44,119 nucleotides of DNA from Alphaproteobacteria bacterium (GTDB taxonomy: Bacteria; Pseudomonadota; Alphaproteobacteria; Bin65), in contig JAJFFJ010000127.1 in the NCBI GenBank assembly GCA_021776685.1, positions 1 to 44,119 of the forward strand, in the 5' to 3' direction. The notes under the pieces are model-generated. The model was not told the origin of the DNA, made no database searches, and saw only the letters and a list, made by a program, of their open reading frames with translations. Positions 43,091 through 44,119 of this stretch are shown here, piece after piece. Both the position numbers and the translations under genes were made by a program. Every line of letters starts with the position of its first letter. Positions within the stretch are counted from its first letter, which is position 1.

Positions 43091-43109
43091 GGCGGCCGAA
43101 AAGGCCGCC
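43091..43109. other. Hairpin between 5S rRNA and tRNA-fMet
   Basis: GGCGGCC and GGCCGCC form a perfect 7-bp stem with a 5-base loop. No T-run follows on the minus strand, so an RNA-processing role in the rRNA precursor is more likely than termination. Confidence 0.5.
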
Positions 43110-43181
43110 AAAACGCGGGCGTCAAACATTGTGCTAGATTGTACGGATGAACCGTTTAGGGGTCTTCATGTGCTTGAAAGG

Positions 43182-43296
43182 CCTGGCAGCGACCTACTCT
43201 CCCGTGCCTTAAGACACAGTACCATCGGCGCTGAGGGTCTTCACGGCCGAGTTCGGAATGGGATCGGGTGTAGCCCCCTCGCTATAACCACCAGGC
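43182..43296 (-). rRNA. rrf: 5S ribosomal RNA
   Basis: Read on the minus strand, it begins CCTGGTGGTTATAGCGAGGG, contains the conserved CCCGATCCCATTCCGAACTC and ends GAGTAGGTCGCTGCCAGG, which pairs with the 5' end. The length of about 115 bases is normal. It lies between 23S rRNA and tRNA-fMet in the same orientation. Confidence 0.95.
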
Positions 43297-43323
43297 CATT
43301 CAAACACACGAAGGCCGGCCTAC

Positions 43324-43343
43324 GCCGCCTCCGAAGAGGCGGC
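43324..43343. other. Tetraloop hairpin in the 23S–5S spacer
   Basis: GCCGCCTC and GAGGCGGC form a perfect 8-bp stem closed by CGAA. It probably takes part in rRNA precursor folding or processing. The rest of the spacer (43,297–43,552) shows no gene. Confidence 0.5.
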
Positions 43344-43552
43344 GCATGCGGGTTCACTGACCGACGAAGGTTAGAAATGGGTGATTTCGGGTCGATGCCG
43401 CAATCAGGTTCGGAAGACGCCGGCCCAGATCAGCATTTGCGATCGGGACCTACTTTGGCGTTTTCCTCTGAATGCGACGGGTTCGTCTTGAAAAGGTTTT
43501 GCTATCGCCCGCGCCCCGAAGGGTCTGGGTTCCTGCATTGCCCGTTCAAGGA

Positions 43553-44119
<567 letters not shown>

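Overview
The window looks like part of an alphaproteobacterial chromosome. It is GC-rich, and an rRNA operon ends in the order 23S – 5S – initiator tRNA-Met. It also carries a histidine-utilisation locus and several branched-chain-amino-acid-type (HAAT/Liv) ABC transporters interleaved with acyl-CoA enzymes. The exact genus cannot be told from the sequence alone.

Layout. (1) 1–3,969: a hut locus with hutI (cut by the window edge) divergent from hutF–hutH around a perfect 10-bp inverted repeat. (2) 4,191–5,649: a DMT-family exporter and a SnoaL-like protein. (3) 5,912–35,257: a block of 28 genes bounded by two copies, in inverted orientation, of a non-coding repeat element that carries 10-bp-phased TTGCG units. 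(4) 35,438–42,685: a cupin protein divergent from a TetR regulator, a lone Rieske oxygenase, a frameshifted duplicate fragment of a CoA-transferase gene, an exported TPR protein, the intact CoA-transferase, and a Bcr/CflA-type efflux pump. (5) 42,884–44,119: the end of an rRNA operon on the minus strand (partial 23S, 5S, tRNA-fMet, strong terminator).

The bounded block reads as an uptake-and-catabolism island for one or more organic acids or aromatic compounds. It has three HAAT permease/ATPase sets: A with its own binding protein, and B and C in tandem with a single binding protein. It also has an acyl-CoA ligase, a family III CoA-transferase, an enoyl-CoA-hydratase-fold protein, an FAD aromatic hydroxylase, an HpaB-type oxygenase, an aldo/keto reductase, an SDR and a methyltransferase. 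No transcription regulator is visible inside it. The substrate cannot be named from sequence.

The most unusual item is the plus-strand operon 30,373–35,001. It places a succinate-dehydrogenase/fumarate-reductase-like flavoprotein, a 126-residue SdhB-like [2Fe-2S] protein without the usual second iron-sulfur domain, an unrecognised 59-residue protein and a xanthine-dehydrogenase-type molybdopterin subunit in one tight unit. The normal FAD (CoxM-like) and [2Fe-2S] (CoxS-like) partners of such a molybdenum subunit are absent from the window. My inference is a molybdenum hydroxylase whose electron-transfer chain has been replaced by SdhA/SdhB-like parts. Other oddities are an enoyl-CoA-hydratase homologue lacking both catalytic glutamates, a LivG-type ATPase with a broken ABC signature motif, and a secreted His-tailed protein inside a transporter operon.
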